Counted from the first letter of the stretch, positions 44,417 through 52,761 are shown. The stretch is DNA of 64,000 nucleotides from Nitrospira sp. CG24E (GCA_002869895.2 NEWP02000010.1:144759-208758); one strand, 5' to 3'. Made by a program: numbers and translations. Notes: a model not told the origin generated them from the sequence alone.

Positions 44417-45220
44417 TCACGACACCGAACCGTGACTCTTGAGGACCACGCCAATCAGGGTCAGAATGACTCCCGCAAACCCGATAATCGTGAGGTAGGC
44501 CGCACGCTTAGCTCTCCAACCCACCGTCAGTCTTCCCGTTAATACCACGAAGTAGAATACCCAGGTCACTAACGCCCAGGTTTGCTCGGGATTCCAGTTC
44601 ACATACGACCCTCGAGAGAACTCAGCTGAAAGTGCGCCGGTAATGATACCGAGCGTAAGCAGCGGGAATCCCGTCACAATCGACTGTTGGTTGAGGTGGT
44701 CGAGAAAGTCCAACGCCGGCAGCTTGGAGTAGAGGACATTGAAACGTTTGGACTTCAGGAGTCCATCCTGAATCAGATACATGAGACCGGATACAAATGC
44801 GACTGCGAACCCCACCGTACCGAGCATGCTCAGGGTGACATGGACCCAGAGGGTTCGAAACACCGGCGTGAGGGTAGGGGTGGTTTCCGGCAGCGCTGCG
44901 GCAGAAACCAACGAAAGCAATGCCAGAGGGACGATAAACGAGCCAATCACATGCACACGGTGGCGAAACTCCACTACGAGAAACACCAAAATCAATACCC
45001 AGGAAAAAAACGATAGCGCCTCTTGGAACCCCGGTGGAGAGACATCCGTCGCTGCAGTCATCCTTGTGACCAACGCAACCGTGTGCGAAACAAACCCAAT
45101 CGCCGTCATACCCAGTGAGACTTTTGACAGGACTTCTGAAGGCCAAATCAAGTAGGCTAGGTAGGAAATAGTGGCCGCAAAATAGAGGGCCATCGTGACG
45201 ACAAAAAACACTGCGGCCAT
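44417..45220 (-). CDS. CcsA/HemX-type membrane protein
   Basis: 267-residue membrane protein with about eight helices of the cytochrome c assembly (CcsA/CcmC) superfamily. The heme-handling motif is present in a variant form, VNWNPEQTWALVTWVFYF (tryptophan-rich, near residue 200), along with conserved histidines (SHTVALVTR; WVHVTLSM). It stands directly before hemA with a 1-bp gap, the place called hemX in other bacteria. It could help heme delivery or modulate HemA; sequence cannot decide. Transcribed away from the RsmI-like gene. Confidence 0.85.
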   Translation of the reverse strand: MAAVFFVVTMALYFAATISYLAYLIWPSEVLSKVSLGMTAIGFVSHTVALVTRMTAATDVSPPGFQEALSFFSWVLILVFLVVEFRHRVHVIGSFIVPLALLSLVSAAALPETTPTLTPVFRTLWVHVTLSMLGTVGFAVAFVSGLMYLIQDGLLKSKRFNVLYSKLPALDFLDHLNQQSIVTGFPLLTLGIITGALSAEFSRGSYVNWNPEQTWALVTWVFYFVVLTGRLTVGWRAKRAAYLTIIGFAGVILTLIGVVLKSHGSVS

Positions 45221-45282
45221 AGAGGTCCATCCCCTCGACTTTTCAGGACAAACAGCCTGGTATCAAACAAGGAATTATATCG

Positions 45283-46086
45283 ATGGCACGAGATGGGAGT
45301 CAACCAAACGAACGGGGGAAAGCTGGCAGATCAACTGCGCCTCGCCTTCCCGGCACCCTCTATGTCGTCGGTACGCCGATTGGACATCCAGATGATATCA
45401 CCCTGCGAGCCCTTGCCATACTGGGACATGTCACGATTGTTGCCTCCGAAGACCCGCGCATAACTCAGGCCCTCCTGGCCCATCATGGCATCACCGCAAC
45501 AGTCACAAGCTACGGCCCGTTCAATCGCCACGAGAAAATACCGTTGCTTCTGCATCGACTTACGCAGGGGCAGGATATCGCCCTTGTCTCAGATCACGGT
45601 ACCCCCATCATATACGACCCGGGCAATCTATTGGTGACTGCTGCCCATCATGCAGGAATTCCGGTCAAGGCCATTCCCGGTCCCTCAACATTGACAGCAG
45701 CAACGGCAATCTCAGGATTTTCCGGTGATGCCATCGTCTTCGAAGGACGCCTTCCCTCGACCAATCAACAGCTCGCGCGGTACCTTTCGCACCTCCGCAA
45801 AGAGAAAAAAACTCTTGTCTTCTATGTGGCGCCACGAGCCCTCAGGGGGTTACTGAAAACTCTCGCGCGGACTCTCCCCACAAGACAAACGGTTATCGTA
45901 ATGGATCTCACAACGGATAAAGAAACGCTTAGGCGCGGGAGACCGGATGAGTTGCTCGATCAAATCGGGCGAGTGGCTATGGACTCAGCGGTCACGGTCG
46001 TCATTGAAGGCTATCGGGCTGGATCGCATAGAAAGACAATGAGTGAAAAAACTCTTCCTGCTACTCATCTTCACGGCGACGGATGA
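45283..46086 (+). CDS. rsmI: RsmI-like 16S rRNA (cytidine-2'-O)-methyltransferase
   Basis: 267 residues of the tetrapyrrole-methylase fold. RsmI methylates the ribose of C1402 in 16S rRNA. Matching motifs: GTLYVVGTPIGHPDDITLRAL, EDPRITQALLAHHGI, ALVSDHGTPIIYDPG, IPGPSTL, FEGRLP. Several normally fixed positions differ (GNL is GHP, SDAGTP is SDHGTP, SYHEHNE is SYGPFNRHE), so it is a divergent member and the exact substrate is less certain. AAGGA precedes the ATG. Its end overlaps the convergent tusA-like gene by 26 bp. Confidence 0.82.
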   Translation: MARDGSQPNERGKAGRSTAPRLPGTLYVVGTPIGHPDDITLRALAILGHVTIVASEDPRITQALLAHHGITATVTSYGPFNRHEKIPLLLHRLTQGQDIALVSDHGTPIIYDPGNLLVTAAHHAGIPVKAIPGPSTLTAATAISGFSGDAIVFEGRLPSTNQQLARYLSHLRKEKKTLVFYVAPRALRGLLKTLARTLPTRQTVIVMDLTTDKETLRRGRPDELLDQIGRVAMDSAVTVVIEGYRAGSHRKTMSEKTLPATHLHGDG

Positions 46087-46303
46087 GCACTCGATAGGAT
46101 CCTTCGATGCGATCCTGTGAAACAACGGTGTGCCCCTCATTACTCACACTACGCGGGACATTCCGAATGGGATCTCCATCATCCAACAACACAGAAAGAA
46201 CCTGCCCCTGCTCCATCGCTTCCAATTTCAGCTTCGTTTTGACGAAGTTATAGGGGCAAATTACTCCCCGTAAATCCAGCTCGGCGTGCGGTTGATCAGT
46301 CAC
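46061..46303 (-). CDS. TusA-family sulfur carrier protein
   Basis: 80 residues of the TusA/YedF family, small proteins that carry persulfide sulfur on one cysteine. LDLRGVICPYNFVKTKLKLE holds the family CPxxx motif with C16. The C-terminal RRREDE tail is encoded within the last 26 bp of the convergent RsmI-like gene. No other sulfur-relay gene is beside it, so the partner is unknown. Confidence 0.9.
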   Translation of the reverse strand: MTDQPHAELDLRGVICPYNFVKTKLKLEAMEQGQVLSVLLDDGDPIRNVPRSVSNEGHTVVSQDRIEGSYRVLIRRREDE

Positions 46304-46390
46304 CCCATCTGTCCCTTTCGACTGTGGAAATACATCTTAAGAAGGAACCGGTGGCCCTGTAAGCACTCGTCATGGGTCCGGGCAGTGCGT

Positions 46391-46425
46391 ACAAAAAAGA
46401 AGGGGCAGCCCAGCGCTGCCCCTTC
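46391..46425 (-). terminator. Rho-independent terminator of the secreted-protein gene
   Basis: On the minus strand an 11-bp perfect stem (GAAGGGGCAGC/GCTGCCCCTTC) with a 5-base loop is followed by six T. It lies 27 bp after the stop of the gene at 46452-47207. Confidence 0.92.
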
Positions 46426-46451
46426 TCCACATTCACGGAACCTGTCTCGAC

Positions 46452-47207
46452 TTAATTCTGACCCTTGACCAGATTTGGCTTGTTATAGTCCGCCCCGTAA
46501 TCGGACTTATTTCCGACCGCATTGCCCCATCCTGGTTGCGGTTCACATTGCCAGCAAGGAGCTGCGCCGGTATATTCGCCGATTGGGCTTGTGATGCCGG
46601 AATCGATCTTACCGGGAAGAACAGAGCCGGCGATACCGCCGGTAATCCCCCCACGATTTGTCGCAATCGCACGCTCACTCTCGGGATCCGGACGCTGACC
46701 AAGACCTCCAAACCCCTGCTTTGTGGCATCGACATGGGTCACATAGGTCTCAATCACAAACTTTCTTCCAGTGCCATAGGGTTGATGAGCAGTGGTTTCT
46801 TCCATCACTTGAATCGTGATGTCGTCGCCAATATTGAGATTTTTAATGGCCTGCATGTTCGAACGATCTGTCAGGTGCAGGGTCATGATGGTACGGGCAC
46901 CGTACCCTGACTTACCCTCCTGTCCTTCGTCGAATACCTTCCCTGCCCCACCTGTTTCAATCATGAGCCTGTTTTGCGCCAGGTCGATCGCAAACAACCG
47001 ACCATAGACTGTTTCCGGCTGCGATAATCGATCTAGGAAATTGGTTCGATCGAAAGTGGTCACGCGAGTGCTCGACCCAGACACATCGCCGACCCCTTCA
47101 CCGACCCCCAATCCAGATTGATTCGTTTGCAAACGCTCTTGAGCCATTGACACACCTACGGAACCGACAAAAATAATTGCCGCTCCTAGTGCCAACACCT
47201 TACGCAT
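46452..47207 (-). CDS. Secreted protein of unknown function
   Basis: 251 residues. Signal peptide (KVLALGAAIIFVGSVGVSMAQE, cleavage probably after AMA-like SMA near residue 22). The mature part has a predicted beta-rich core (VYGRLFAIDLAQNRLMIETGG...IMTLHLTDRSNMQAI...IGDDITIQVME), reminiscent of small OB-like periplasmic domains, and a Gly/Pro-rich tail with CWQC. No family recognised. Perfect GAGGAGG ribosome site, near-consensus promoter (47318-47346) and a strong terminator mark a single, well-expressed gene. Confidence 0.85.
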   Translation of the reverse strand: MRKVLALGAAIIFVGSVGVSMAQERLQTNQSGLGVGEGVGDVSGSSTRVTTFDRTNFLDRLSQPETVYGRLFAIDLAQNRLMIETGGAGKVFDEGQEGKSGYGARTIMTLHLTDRSNMQAIKNLNIGDDITIQVMEETTAHQPYGTGRKFVIETYVTHVDATKQGFGGLGQRPDPESERAIATNRGGITGGIAGSVLPGKIDSGITSPIGEYTGAAPCWQCEPQPGWGNAVGNKSDYGADYNKPNLVKGQN

Positions 47208-47317
47208 GTGCTGCCTCCTCGGTGAGATGTAACGGTATGTTAGGAAAGTTAAATGCCGACCACGAATGATGTAACCGATATCATAATTTGTAAATTCTTC
47301 ATCACGTTACACTGGGG

Positions 47318-47346
47318 ACTATAGGCTACCCTCTCCAACATGTCAA
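47318..47346 (-). promoter_or_regulatory. Near-consensus sigma-70 promoter
   Basis: Reading the minus strand: TTGACA (47346-47341), 17-bp spacer, TATAGT (47323-47318). Transcription would start near 47311, about 100 bases before the secreted-protein ATG at 47207. Confidence 0.8.
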
Positions 47347-47443
47347 CCAGGTAGATGAGCGTTTGCAGGATTTGAGTTCGCGTACAATCCGACTACTCCA
47401 AGTTGATCAAAAGCCATTCCATCCTCCGGCACATGTGGACCGA

Positions 47444-47530
47444 TGGTGCCCAGAGGGAGGGTCGAACTCCCACTCTCTTGCGAGAACCGGATTTTGAGTC
47501 CGGCGCGTCTGCCAGTTCCGCCATCCGGGC
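47444..47530 (-). tRNA. tRNA-Leu (anticodon CAA)
   Basis: 87 nt including encoded CCA. Acceptor stem GCCCGGA pairs with TCTGGGC (one G-T pair); discriminator A; anticodon stem CCGGA/TCCGG around loop CTCAAAA gives CAA; a long variable arm (TTCTCGCAAGAGAGT) as expected for leucine; T-arm GGGAG-TTCGACC-CTCCC is perfect. Reads UUG codons. Confidence 0.97.
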
Positions 47531-47550
47531 ATATCCATTCACGGCGAACC

Positions 47551-47579
47551 TTCATAGCACGAAGTCATGCGGCGGTCAA
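47551..47579 (-). promoter_or_regulatory. Sigma-70 promoter of tRNA-Leu
   Basis: Minus strand TTGACC (47579-47574), 17-bp spacer, TATGAA (47556-47551). The start would be near 47544, about 14 nt before the mature tRNA. Confidence 0.7.
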
Positions 47580-47671
47580 TCTGCTCCCCTCTATCCTTAG
47601 CATGATCGGGAGTGTTACAATTCCCGCCTCATAACTCCTATTCACTAACCATCCGGAAGGACTCTCACACC

Positions 47672-47950
47672 ATGGCGGACGTCCAGTGTGTCACGTGCGG
47701 ACAAGCAGGAGAAAGTATCACAGACACCCTCTTCATGGGAAAACTTGAAACCGAGATCAAGGCCAAGGTTTGCAAGCCATGTTGGAAAAAATGGGAAGGC
47801 ATGCGGGTCATGGTCATTAACGAGTATCAAGTCAATCTGGGCGAAGAAAGCGGCAGAGAACTCGTGAAGAAACAGATGAAGGCCTTTCTCAAGCTCGGTG
47901 AACAGACCGACACAGGAAAACTGGATCAGAACTATCGTCCACCAGCCTAA
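47672..47950 (+). CDS. YggX-like protein with two CxxC motifs
   Basis: 92 residues. The C-terminal part (CWKKWEGMRVMVINEYQVNLGEESGRELVKKQMKAFL) resembles the Fe(2+)-trafficking protein YggX in the WxxW, VINE and N-terminal-helix pattern; YggX is tied to iron handling and protection of iron-sulfur proteins. Unlike YggX it begins with a CxxC pair (C6, C9) and has a second (C34, C37), as in a zinc ribbon. ATG follows GGAAGGA; the frame start at 47612 is upstream of this site and unsupported. Between tRNA-Leu and the bifunctional nuclease genes. Confidence 0.72.
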   Translation: MADVQCVTCGQAGESITDTLFMGKLETEIKAKVCKPCWKKWEGMRVMVINEYQVNLGEESGRELVKKQMKAFLKLGEQTDTGKLDQNYRPPA

Positions 47951-48030
47951 ACCCCGAGCTCTGCCGGGCAGATAAAGATCGTGATATCCAGAATCTCCCG
48001 CGAATTTCTTCAGCGATCTCGCAGGCTTCG

Positions 48031-48060
48031 TTGACAGGCCGATTCGTGAAATGCTACATT
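48031..48060 (+). promoter_or_regulatory. Sigma-70 promoter of the bifunctional-nuclease gene pair
   Basis: TTGACA (48031-48036), 18-bp spacer, TACATT (48055-48060), leading to a ~65-base leader before the GTG start at 48134. Confidence 0.65.
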
Positions 48061-48133
48061 GCTCTCCAGGTCCATCCACCGAGATGATCAGCATTTCCAC
48101 ACCATTCCAGATTTGAGGAAAAGGTCCTTCGTC

Positions 48134-48589
48134 GTGCTCACACAGTTACAGGTAAAAGGACTGATGTTCGACCCTTCCAATAATGCGTATATCGTGGTGC
48201 TGCGCGACGATGAACATTCCGACATGCTCCCTATTTGGGTCGGCAAGTCCGAAGCAGGTGCGATCAGCATGGCCCTCGAAAACGTCACACCGCCACGGCC
48301 GATGACGCACGACTTTATGAAGTCGCTTCTCGATGCCTACGACGCGAAAGTCATCAGCGTCGTGATTACAGACCTATCGGAGCATACGTATTTTGCAAAA
48401 ATCCATTTGATGTACGAAGATTCAGAATATACCGTCGACGCAAGACCCAGCGATGCTCTTGCCATAGCACTGCGGAGCAACGCACCAGTATTTGCGAATG
48501 ATTCAGTCATCACCAAACAGAGTTCCGATGAACTCCAACAGTGGCTGGAAAATCTCAAACCGGAAGATTTCGGCAAGCTGGACTCCTGA
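48134..48589 (+). CDS. Bifunctional nuclease (DUF151/BFN) domain protein, copy 1
   Basis: 151 residues forming one BFN domain. Marker strings: LPIWVGKSEAGAISMALENVTPPRPMTHDFMKSLL and YTVDARPSDALAIALR. The family is described as having RNase and DNase activity in plants and bacteria, but catalytic residues are not well established. GTG start chosen (GAGGAAAAGG upstream); an ATG 75 bp earlier would add an unrelated leader and lies near the promoter. Followed after 18 bp by a second BFN gene. Confidence 0.85.
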   Translation: MLTQLQVKGLMFDPSNNAYIVVLRDDEHSDMLPIWVGKSEAGAISMALENVTPPRPMTHDFMKSLLDAYDAKVISVVITDLSEHTYFAKIHLMYEDSEYTVDARPSDALAIALRSNAPVFANDSVITKQSSDELQQWLENLKPEDFGKLDS

Positions 48590-48607
48590 TCCGGCAAAAC
48601 GCACGAC

Positions 48608-49105
48608 ATGAGCAATATCGATTTACCAAAAGAGCAAGACCTGGTTGAATACCGGGTGGATCGCCTCCTTGAGGAAGCCACTACCGACACTAGGATCGTC
48701 GTCCTATCACGACAAGGAGACAGCCTCGATACCTTTCCGATTTGGGTTGGCGCTCCAGAGGGTAACGCCATCAAATTAGCGCTCGATACCATGATTACGC
48801 CACGGCCCATGAGCCATGATTTGATCAAGAGTTTTGCCGAGCATCTGAACATCACGATTCAGCGTGTCGTCATTGCGGACGTCAAGAACAGCACCTATTA
48901 CGCCACCGTATACGTCTCCAACAAGGGGGTGGAACGAACCATCGATGCCAGGCCCAGCGATGCCATCTCGCTGGCCCTTCGCGCTCCTTGCCCGATCTAC
49001 ATTACCCATGACGTGTTGAAACGACGGAGCACTACAAACCTTGACGCCTGGCTGGCAAAACTCGAGTCAAAACATATCGGGACCCCGGAAGTACAGGAAA
49101 CTTGA
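48608..49105 (+). CDS. Bifunctional nuclease (DUF151/BFN) domain protein, copy 2
   Basis: 165 residues. A BFN domain (about 28-140) paralogous to the upstream gene: FPIWVGAPEGNAIKLALDTMITPRPMSHDLIKSF and RTIDARPSDAISLALRAPCPIYI line up with copy 1. It has an N-terminal extension of about 20 residues. The two clearly derive from duplication and have diverged well. Located just ahead of rplM with a 30-bp gap, so the ribosomal pair may be co-transcribed. Confidence 0.85.
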   Translation: MSNIDLPKEQDLVEYRVDRLLEEATTDTRIVVLSRQGDSLDTFPIWVGAPEGNAIKLALDTMITPRPMSHDLIKSFAEHLNITIQRVVIADVKNSTYYATVYVSNKGVERTIDARPSDAISLALRAPCPIYITHDVLKRRSTTNLDAWLAKLESKHIGTPEVQET

Positions 49106-49135
49106 TTCACCGAAGTGAAGGAGCTGAATAGAACG

Positions 49136-49564
49136 ATGTCGACCTACATGCAAAAGCCATTAGATGTGCAGGAAAAGTGGTACCTCGTGAATGCGGAAGG
49201 CAAAACCCTGGGACGATTGGCGGCGCACGTCGCCGGAATATTACGCGGCAAACACCGGCCGACCTTTACCCCCCATGTGGATATGGGCGACCATGTTGTC
49301 ATCGTAAACGCGGAGAAGATCCATTTGACCGGCAACAAGATGGCCACGAAGCTCTATCGCCACCATAGCGGATTCCCAGGCGGGCTCAAGACCGCAACGG
49401 CGCAGCATGTCTTTCGAAAGGATCCGACCGTGCTCTTAACCAAAGCGATTGAAGGCATGCTTCCCAAGAACCCATTAGGAAACCATATGGCAAAAAAACT
49501 TCGCGTCTATGTCGGGGCGACGCACCCACATCAGGCTCAGGGACCGGAACCCATTACTCTCTAA
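49136..49564 (+). CDS. rplM: 50S ribosomal protein L13
   Basis: 142 residues, usual length. [21 protein letters not shown], the [15 protein letters not shown] segment, [12 protein letters not shown] and [22 protein letters not shown] are L13 signatures. Binds 23S rRNA early in large-subunit assembly. ATG at 49136 chosen by alignment to the family; AAGGAG lies 12 bases upstream. An upstream GTG at 49115 overlaps that ribosome site. Paired with rpsI as in most bacteria. Confidence 0.97.
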   Translation: MSTYMQKPLDVQEKWYLVNAEGKTLGRLAAHVAGILRGKHRPTFTPHVDMGDHVVIVNAEKIHLTGNKMATKLYRHHSGFPGGLKTATAQHVFRKDPTVLLTKAIEGMLPKNPLGNHMAKKLRVYVGATHPHQAQGPEPITL

Positions 49565-49600
49565 TTCATCACCGCGAGCGAAACAAGGAGATAACGTAGC

Positions 49601-49993
49601 ATGGCAGCAGCGACTCAATATGCAACCGGGCGACGAAAATGCGCAATTGCCAGAGCCTGGGTCACTGGGCGGGCGGGCGAGATCACCATCAACGAACAAC
49701 CGATTGAAAAGGCATTTCCACGGCTGACCTTGCGGCAGATTATCCAGTTCCCGCTCGAAATCGGCGGTGTCATGGGGCAGTACTCTATCAAGGCCACGGT
49801 ACATGGCGGAGGACCGACCGGACAGGCAGGCGCCTTGCGTCATGCGATTGCACGAGCATTAGTGGAGCTCAATCAGCCCCTCCGTACACCTCTGAAGAAG
49901 GAAGGCTTGCTGACACGCGATTCGCGCGTCAAGGAACGGAAAAAGTACGGACAGAAAGGTGCAAGAAAGCGCTTCCAGTATTCAAAGCGATAG
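49601..49993 (+). CDS. rpsI: 30S ribosomal protein S9
   Basis: 130 residues. Signature segments: ATGRRKCAIARAWV, GGGPTGQAGALRHAIARALV and the C-terminal RKKYGQKGARKRFQYSKR, whose end reaches the P-site tRNA. AAGGAG precedes the ATG. 36 bp after rplM; followed by a strong terminator. Confidence 0.98.
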   Translation: MAAATQYATGRRKCAIARAWVTGRAGEITINEQPIEKAFPRLTLRQIIQFPLEIGGVMGQYSIKATVHGGGPTGQAGALRHAIARALVELNQPLRTPLKKEGLLTRDSRVKERKKYGQKGARKRFQYSKR

Positions 49994-50015
49994 ACAGCGG
50001 AGCCACAATGAGAAA

Positions 50016-50045
50016 AAGGGAAGGCTCCAGGCCTTCCCTTTTTTT
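50016..50045 (+). terminator. Rho-independent terminator after rpsI
   Basis: Ten-bp stem AAGGGAAGGC/GCCTTCCCTT, 5-base loop, then a run of seven T. It ends only 17 bp before the argC start. Confidence 0.93.
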
Positions 50046-50062
50046 GTCTACTCGGTACAACG

Positions 50063-51136
50063 ATGAAGAAAACACGAGTCGCCATCGCAGGGGCCAGTGG
50101 ATATGCCGGAGCGGAACTCGTCCGACTGGCAGCTCTCCATCCCTACTTTGAACTCTACGCCGTCACATCGGAGAAATCTGCTGGGACTCCTGTGGCATCT
50201 GTATTCCCTAGCCTGGCAGGCCTCGTGTCGCTCTCGTTTCAGGCCCTCTCCCCCGATGCCTTGGCGGAACAGGCAGATGCGGTCTTTCTCGCCCTCCCCC
50301 ACACCAAATCATTGACGCCGGTCGCAGCCTGTATCCAAGCTGGAAGGCTGGTAGTAGACCTCAGCGCCGATTACCGACTCAAGGACCCGTCCGTATATGA
50401 ACAATGGTATCGAACACCGCATACTCATCCGGGCTTACTGAAGGATGCGGTCTACGGACTTCCGGAAGTGCATCGCACGGCCATCGCCAAGGCAACGTTA
50501 GTTGCGTCGCCTGGCTGCTATCCGACCGCAGCCGTTCTGCAATTGGCCCCGCTGTTTGCCCAAGACTTGGTGCAGCTGCAGAGCGTCGTCATCGATGCAA
50601 AATCAGGCGTGTCCGGTGCTGGGCGCAGTCCGGCCCTTCCCTATCATTTCCCTGAGGCCCATGAATCCATAGAGGCCTATAAGGTTGGGCAGCACCGCCA
50701 CACCCCTGAGATCGAACAAGAACTCAGTGCATTACAAGCACGCCTGTCTCAATCGACGGAACCAGTTGCCGCACAACCGATCGTCACCTTCACACCGCAC
50801 CTTGTACCGATGAACCGTGGCATTTTGAGCACCGCCTACTGCCGACTGAAAAGTCCGATGGCGTTGCCAGATCTGCGCAATCTCTATCGAGACTTTTACA
50901 AAGGCGAGCGCTTCGTCCGGGTCCAGGAAGATATCATGCCGAATCCACGCTATATAAAAGGATCCAACTATTGCGACATCGGTGTCTACCTCGACGCCCG
51001 ATCTGGATCGGTCATCACCGTCGCCGCATTGGATAATCTTGTCAAAGGCGCCGCAGGCCAAGCCATTCAGGCCATGAACCTCATGCTCGGCTTCCCCGAG
51101 GAAACAGGCTTGACGGCTCCCGCCGCCTATCCCTAA
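50063..51136 (+). CDS. argC: N-acetyl-gamma-glutamyl-phosphate reductase
   Basis: 357 residues. Reduces N-acetylglutamyl phosphate to the semialdehyde in arginine synthesis. Rossmann motif GASGYAGAELVRL (10-22), catalytic Cys152 in ASPGCYPTAA, and the late GKGAAGQAIQ-like LVKGAAGQAIQAMNLM. The ATG follows the rpsI terminator by 17 bp and has no clear ribosome site, so either read-through or a leaderless start serves it. argJ follows after 32 bp. Confidence 0.97.
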   Translation: MKKTRVAIAGASGYAGAELVRLAALHPYFELYAVTSEKSAGTPVASVFPSLAGLVSLSFQALSPDALAEQADAVFLALPHTKSLTPVAACIQAGRLVVDLSADYRLKDPSVYEQWYRTPHTHPGLLKDAVYGLPEVHRTAIAKATLVASPGCYPTAAVLQLAPLFAQDLVQLQSVVIDAKSGVSGAGRSPALPYHFPEAHESIEAYKVGQHRHTPEIEQELSALQARLSQSTEPVAAQPIVTFTPHLVPMNRGILSTAYCRLKSPMALPDLRNLYRDFYKGERFVRVQEDIMPNPRYIKGSNYCDIGVYLDARSGSVITVAALDNLVKGAAGQAIQAMNLMLGFPEETGLTAPAAYP

Positions 51137-51168
51137 TCCTCAGTGAACAGATCGACTCTTTCACGATC

Positions 51169-52392
51169 ATGACCAAAAAAACTCCAACCACATCTCTGCG
51201 CAGCGGGGTCACTGCACCGCAGGGTTTCCTTGCAGCAGGCATCCATTGCGGTATCAAAAAGACCGGCATCCTCGATCTTGCGCTTGTCGTCTCAGAGCAG
51301 AGTGGTCCGATTGCCGGCGTATTCACTCGCAATCAGGTGGTCGCAGCACCGGTGATCATCGATCGACTGCATCTGCGCAAGGGCATTGGACGAGCCATTC
51401 TCGTCAACAGTGGCAATGCGAACGCCTGTACCGGAGCCAAAGGATTGGCTGCCGCACAACAAACCGCCACACTGCTCGCGCAACGCATGGGTGTCCCCCG
51501 ACATCATGTATTCATCGGATCCACCGGCGTCATCGGCCGTGTTCTGCCGGTCAGTAAAATCGTTGCCGGAATACCGCCATTACTCGCTCGGCTGAGCGAC
51601 CGTGGAGGTCTCGATGCAGCGCGTGCGATCATGACCACCGATCTGCGACCGAAATCCATCGCCCTTCAGGACACCATCGGCGGTCGCTTGATTACCATCG
51701 GCGGGATGGCCAAGGGCTCAGGAATGATCCATCCCAATATGGCCACGATGCTGGGCTATTTCACCACGGATGTTTCGATTACCGCTCACGCACTCCAGCA
51801 AGCCCTCACCCTGGCGGTGAACGAATCGTTTAACTGCATCTCGATCGATGGAGATACCAGCACCAACGATACAGTTCTTTGTCTGGCCAACGGCAGAGCC
51901 AAGAACCCAACGATCAAAGAGGGCACAGCCGCCTTCCGCCGGTTCTTGTCACTCCTGACCGAAGCCTGCCAATCCCTTGCTCTGGCAATCTGCCGCGATG
52001 GCGAAGGCGTGACCAAGGTCGTAAAAATTGAAGTCACCGGAGCAGCCACTGTAGCCAAGGCCCAACAAGTGGCCTACACCATTGCAACATCTAATCTGGT
52101 AAAGACCGCCCTGTTCGGCGAAGACGCCAATTGGGGCCGTGTGATGGCAGCGATCGGCCGAGCCGGAGTCCCGATTACTCCATCAAAAATATCTGTGTTG
52201 TTTGGCGGGGTTCCGATGGTACAGCGAGGAGTTGGATTGGGCCTTCCTGCTGAACGCAAAATTGGGGAGGTCTTTCGTCAGAAAGAATTTCCAATCACCG
52301 TGGGGCTGGGGCAAGGACGTCACCGAGCCCATATATGGACAACCGATCTCTCATTTGACTATGTCCGTATCAACGCAAGCTATCGATCCTAG
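51169..52392 (+). CDS. argJ: Glutamate N-acetyltransferase / amino-acid N-acetyltransferase
   Basis: 407 residues. Recycles the acetyl group from N-acetylornithine to glutamate and, in bifunctional forms, also makes acetylglutamate from acetyl-CoA. The precursor self-cleaves before Thr193 in GMIHPNMATMLGYF. GVTAPQGFLAAG opens the alpha chain; LVNSGNANACTG and the C-terminal DYVRINASYRS are conserved. Together with argC it supplies the cyclic ornithine route. No argB or argF is seen near it. Confidence 0.97.
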   Translation: MTKKTPTTSLRSGVTAPQGFLAAGIHCGIKKTGILDLALVVSEQSGPIAGVFTRNQVVAAPVIIDRLHLRKGIGRAILVNSGNANACTGAKGLAAAQQTATLLAQRMGVPRHHVFIGSTGVIGRVLPVSKIVAGIPPLLARLSDRGGLDAARAIMTTDLRPKSIALQDTIGGRLITIGGMAKGSGMIHPNMATMLGYFTTDVSITAHALQQALTLAVNESFNCISIDGDTSTNDTVLCLANGRAKNPTIKEGTAAFRRFLSLLTEACQSLALAICRDGEGVTKVVKIEVTGAATVAKAQQVAYTIATSNLVKTALFGEDANWGRVMAAIGRAGVPITPSKISVLFGGVPMVQRGVGLGLPAERKIGEVFRQKEFPITVGLGQGRHRAHIWTTDLSFDYVRINASYRS

Positions 52393-52507
52393 TGTATGAG
52401 CGCAGTTTGACTTCTGGCGATGAAATAGGGCAACATGGTGCCCCGATACTATCAATTATAGCTGTATACTATGGTCCTAACTCATCCATATCGGGAGGGA
52501 GACTGAG

Positions 52508-52732
52508 ATGAAACGACTGGCAGCATTATCGGCCATATCGATCCTGGGATCACCCGCGCTCGCCCTGGCAGAAGAACACAGTGCAGGGTATCGGGGAATC
52601 GGGATGTTGTACTATATTTTCATGGCCGCGATTTTGATCTACGGTGTCAACGATGCGTTCGGTAAGAAGGCCATGTATGTGGCGGCGCCGATTATTATCA
52701 TCGGGTTCTATCTGCTATTGCCCGACAACTAA
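52508..52732 (+). CDS. Small membrane protein, unknown function
   Basis: 74 residues. A signal peptide (LAALSAISILGSPALALAEE) is followed by two hydrophobic segments (MLYYIFMAAILIYGV and MYVAAPIIIIGFYLLL). No family recognised. The ribosome site GGGAGGGAG is strong and a perfect terminator follows, so it is a genuine single gene, with a weak TATACT element 37 bp upstream as a possible -10. A small inner-membrane subunit or sensor is conceivable but not supported further. Confidence 0.75.
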   Translation: MKRLAALSAISILGSPALALAEEHSAGYRGIGMLYYIFMAAILIYGVNDAFGKKAMYVAAPIIIIGFYLLLPDN

Positions 52733-52761
52733 ACGACTAACGCCAGTGCATGTTGTAAAAA

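Noticed and set aside
47343-47555. Minus-strand small open frame across the tRNA gene
   Set aside because: It merely translates tRNA-Leu and flanks.
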